Shown one piece after another: positions 40,561 through 44,027 of a stretch of 44,027 bases of DNA (position 1 is the first letter of the stretch; each line of letters starts with the position of its first letter). Below the pieces are notes generated by a model. That model was not told the origin of the DNA and searched no databases. It saw only the letters and a program-made list of their open reading frames with translations. Position numbers and translations under genes: made by a program. Source of the stretch: Selaginella moellendorffii (taxonomy: Eukaryota; Streptophyta; Lycopodiopsida; Selaginellales; Selaginellaceae); the NCBI RefSeq assembly GCF_000143415.4, contig NW_003314276.1, positions 391,906 to 435,932 on the forward strand, written 5' to 3'.

Positions 40561-40842
40561 TTGAGGATGGTGATATCCAACTTTATTGTTTGTGGTTGAG
40601 ATGTTAGTAGCCATACTATATCCTTATCTATTAAGAGGTTATGTATATATATAAGTCCATCTCATAGTCTTCACTTTAATTTTAGCTGAGTGTTAATCAT
40701 CCATAGCTAGTTCATAAGTTCTTTTACAATGCCCATAGTTATTGGGTAGACATGTTGGTAGGCTTATTATTGTACAATTAGATTTAAGTAGTCATTTTAT
40801 CAATACTTATTTGTGATTCTTTATATTCTATCTAGAGTGTTA
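40561..40842. other. Decayed continuation of element C, nothing recognised
   Basis: AT-rich, no motif identified. It ends at the target duplication of the solo LTR. Confidence 0.35.
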
Positions 40843-41635
40843 CCTTTTGTAAGACACAATATTTTTTTTCCTATTTGCCAGCTTACCTTGTTCATCCGAC
40901 CACTACTTGCCTTGACCTTAGTTGAGTGCCCTTGCTAAGGTTCTTGCCTATTGCATTCCTACTTAATTTTACCTACTCACTACACAAACAACAGAGTATT
41001 AGTCATCCATCCATAGATTCCCAAATTTTCTCATAATCCCCCTTTTTGGGTTCAACTAGATTTAAAGTTTAGCTACACTCCCTATAGGCATTTATCCTAT
41101 AGTGATTTACCATAAGATAACCATGGAAGTAGAACCTAAACCCTCTATGTGCCATGTGTTATATGCCATGTGTCACATGCCACGTGTCCAAAGAACAGTG
41201 GTGTGGAACCCAAGTTTTAAAACCTTGAACCATTGAATGAAGGAATGGTGCCAAACTCCCAAGAATGGAGCCAAGAAGCAATAGCATTAGAGCACGAAGC
41301 AACTCCCAAGCATACAGCTTAAGGAGCAAAGAGATAGGAGCATGGAGCAACTTGGATCAGTCTTAGAGCAACTAACATCCCAATGCCAGGACCAACATGC
41401 AAAACGGAGCCAAACAGAGACTCAGTCTTGAACTTGGTCTTGCACTCAGTCTTGAACTTGGTCTCAGAGTTGGTGTCGAACTTGATCTCAGACTCAATTT
41501 TGAACTCGGTCTTGGAGTCGGTGTCAAACTTGATCACGGACTCAATATCGTCCAATAAACTCTTTATCATTCTGATTTTGGTTTCAGAGATCCTTTAGCC
41601 TATAACATTTTGGGGAGTTAGTTCCTTACACCTTT
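40843..41635 (-). mobile_element. Solo family-B LTR with target duplication
   Basis: LTR at 40848-41630, TGTAAGACACAATATTTTTT to GTTCCTTACA, 783 bp (shorter than 1084 by internal deletions), with a decayed hexamer array at 41425-41545. CCTTT flanks both sides (40843-40847, 41631-41635). It is the product of LTR-LTR recombination. Confidence 0.85.
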
Positions 41636-43281
41636 CCATTGGATAAGTATATAACTCAATTATATGATTTTAGTGTTAAATTTTATAAAGACAAGTTGTA
41701 AAGTGTTGTTGGTTGTTTTGCAACTACTAATTGCTTGTAGACTTTGTCAAGGATTGTTGATACTTCACTTAGCTTAATGATGATTGGTAGTGATGGGCTT
41801 GTTTACTGGATGGTATTGCAAATGATTATGTTGTTTGGCTTATATAGTTTTTCCATGTTAGTATATCAATTCTACCTCTTTCAGTATTATCTGGTTGTGT
41901 TTACTCTATGGTTTAAATATTAAATAAAGTATCTTTAACTTTGGTTAACTTGGATCCTAAAGAGTTTTGGGTGGTTATTTACTCTTACTTTTTTTTAATT
42001 TTGTTTTAATGCTGATAATGTTAAAGTGATGTCTTAATATCGATATTGTTAGAGTTGAGATTGGAGTGATAGGAGATGTTTCTCCTTTGGTATATTAGGG
42101 AAGTTAAATTTTCCACCTATGGTGACTTAGATGGTTAGTGATTTAGCCTTATCGGAGACTAACATTTTTTTTCACTAGTCTCAATGACGATGGTATTGAT
42201 AGTTTGGCCATACCTTTAGTGTCAATAACATTCATACATTTGCTAGTTAGTATTTATATTGGCATTAAAATGAACTAAGTGGCAAGTCGGGCTAGCTATG
42301 TGCTAAATCAAATTATTTAGTAAAGATTGAGCTTTAGCTTTTCCTTGAAAAGTAATTTAATCACTATATTAACTTTATAACAAGAAGTGTTAATGATTGA
42401 TATTGGTGTTATTAATTCCTTGTTAGATTTGAGTTGGGATTATATAAATTATTGATAATTCTTCTTATACTTATTATGAAGTGAGTTGTCTATGCTCTCC
42501 ATTAACGCTTATCTGATGAAGTTTTGTTCCTGGATGTATTACGGAGGATATTATAGGTCATACCATGATTTCTTATTTTAACATTCTTAATTAACTCTAC
42601 TAGTATATAACACACTTAAATTTGGAGTTGAACTTTAAGGCCGTTGAACGTTAATGAAGGTTTGGTACACTCTCAATCCTGAGCACTAGCTCCCTGTATC
42701 CAACATCTATATGCAAATAGTGTCTGAGACAATTTTGATATATCAGTGGCTTAATGCAAGGAGGAGGGTACCCTACCAACTAGAGCTATATGGAGTTTGG
42801 GCTTAAACCCAAGTCATATGCAAAATAAGGAGCGATATAGCCTAGTAGAAGCCAAACTAATGTCTCAAGTGGTTGGGGGCCATGCATTACAACCCCTATC
42901 CCTACTATACATTCAGCCCCCCCCCCCCCCCCACCTTCCCTTGAGGAATGCATGCTTTAAGCTTTCACCCTAGTATTAGAAATTAGTCTCTAGGACAAGT
43001 ATGAAACTTAGTAAAAATAAAATGGCACTAAATTGTGAATCAAAGTGTAGGAACAACATCATAGGGTTCAAGACACTCTCTACATTCTATAGCTATGCCT
43101 CTTGAGTGGATCTATACACTTACTATAAAAGCATATAGATCTAAAATGGAACCAACATGTGGAGCATAATAGCGAGGGTGTCTGACGAATATAATAAGCT
43201 ACCATATAACGATATTGAAGGACTAGTCTCAATATGGTGGGAGTTCTTACCAACTAGTGCAAGATAGAGTACAAATGCTAA
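41636..43281. other. AT-rich region, mostly unrecognised
   Basis: 41636-42640 shows no motif and no long ORF; it may be old pol of element C. About 42780-42990 resembles a diverged family-B LTR interior (CCCTACTATAC, a C16 run at 42917-42932, GCTTTAAGCTTTCACCC). Confidence 0.35.
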
Positions 43282-44027
43282 TGTAAACAATAAATTTTTC
43301 CTTTCCAATTTGCCAGCTTACCTCGTCTATCCGACCAACACTGTCTTAGCTTTTAGCTAAGTTCCCTCGCCAAGGTTCTTGCCTATTGTACCATCTCTTA
43401 CTTAGTCCTACTTGGTTTCAACTACTCATTGCACGAGCAACAAAGCGTTAGCCATCCATCCACGAATACCCAAATCCCTCCCAATCCCCCTCCCCGGGTT
43501 AAACTAGACTTAAGGTTTGGCTACACTCCCCATAGGTACAAGCAGCGAAGCACACCAAGCCTCCAGATTCCTAACATCCCTTGGTACAAAGTTCACGGAA
43601 GAACTTTCAACAAGACTTGATCATGCAACCCTCTAAATCCCAAGCCTTGGGTGCAACACTTGCTTCGGAATGCCGGGGCAAAACACTATGGCCTAACGGC
43701 CTGGTATGGGTACCTCTACCCCCCCACTTCCATCCCAAAGGGAAGGCCCAAGCCCCTAGGAAGGGCAAGGACCAATGAGCCACAAGGTACTCAAGTGGGG
43801 CACCACTCCACATGAGCCGAGAGCACTGCAGTCCGTTTCTCTTCCGGGAGTAGGAGCTGCTCTTGAGCACTTCCTTGGGTGGCCCCTCCAGCACCACCCG
43901 AGTCCATGCTCACTCCCACCCAACGCCCCTCGGTCCCAATCTCAACCTCAAGTCAATTTAGAAGCACCACTAGAGAGTTCCTTCAAGACTGGTTCCTGGA
44001 CCTCACTATCCCTACTATACTTTTGGG
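43282..44027 (-). repeat. Family-B LTR, cut by the window edge
   Basis: TGTAAACAATAAATTTTTCC start, collinear with 1285-1940. The window ends just before the poly-C and hexamer part. Confidence 0.85.

Overview
The window is nuclear DNA of a land plant, almost entirely repeats and their remains. Support comes from Ty3/gypsy chromodomain retrotransposons, iMet-type primer-binding sites (TGGTATC), a plant-type TTTAGGG run and a plant-style split gene with introns of about 47-57 nt. Such short introns and a Tf1/sushi-like self-priming gypsy element hint at a non-flowering plant such as a lycophyte, but this is a weak inference. There is no rRNA, tRNA or CRISPR, and no ordinary housekeeping gene is recognised.

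Layout. (1) 1-16.2 kb: nested LTR retrotransposon debris. A decayed chromovirus ('family B', 1084-bp LTRs carrying GGACTC-type hexamer arrays) lies on the minus strand at 1285-5721. Its gag is split by a 7.6-kb coding-poor LTR element ('family A') at 5727-13311 with target duplication ACTGG; gag resumes at 13317-13390. An inverted copy of family-B terminal sequence and scraps of another pol (element D) follow. (2) 16.2-32.5 kb: an island with two divergent, decayed multi-domain genes. The left gene (minus strand, 18451-16205) is DUF7869/Tnp1-like transposase-related. The right gene (plus strand, about 26.8-32.16 kb) is spliced, with a ParB-like domain, a possible methylase-like remnant and an unrecognised C-terminal domain. 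About twenty copies of a 24-bp palindrome occur only in this island, several inside the short introns. (3) 19301-24864: a young Ty3/gypsy chromovirus inserted between the two genes (387-bp LTRs, 12 differences, TSD GTGTG). It has an open Pol, a -1 frameshift signal and a self-priming PBS. (4) 32.5-44.0 kb: a third gypsy family (element C, plus strand) whose gag is split by a block of about 5.1 kb holding a family-A LTR fragment, a 394-bp TRIM and a deleted family-B copy. A solo family-B LTR (TSD CCTTT) and a family-B LTR cut by the window edge follow.

How the parts relate. Families A and B share LTR termini, hexamer arrays, PBS position and 3' non-coding segments, so A looks like a non-autonomous partner of B. 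The divergent gene pair looks like the coding body of one large DNA-transposon-like element, later broken by the gypsy insertion and by point mutations to stop codons. Its outer ends were not found.
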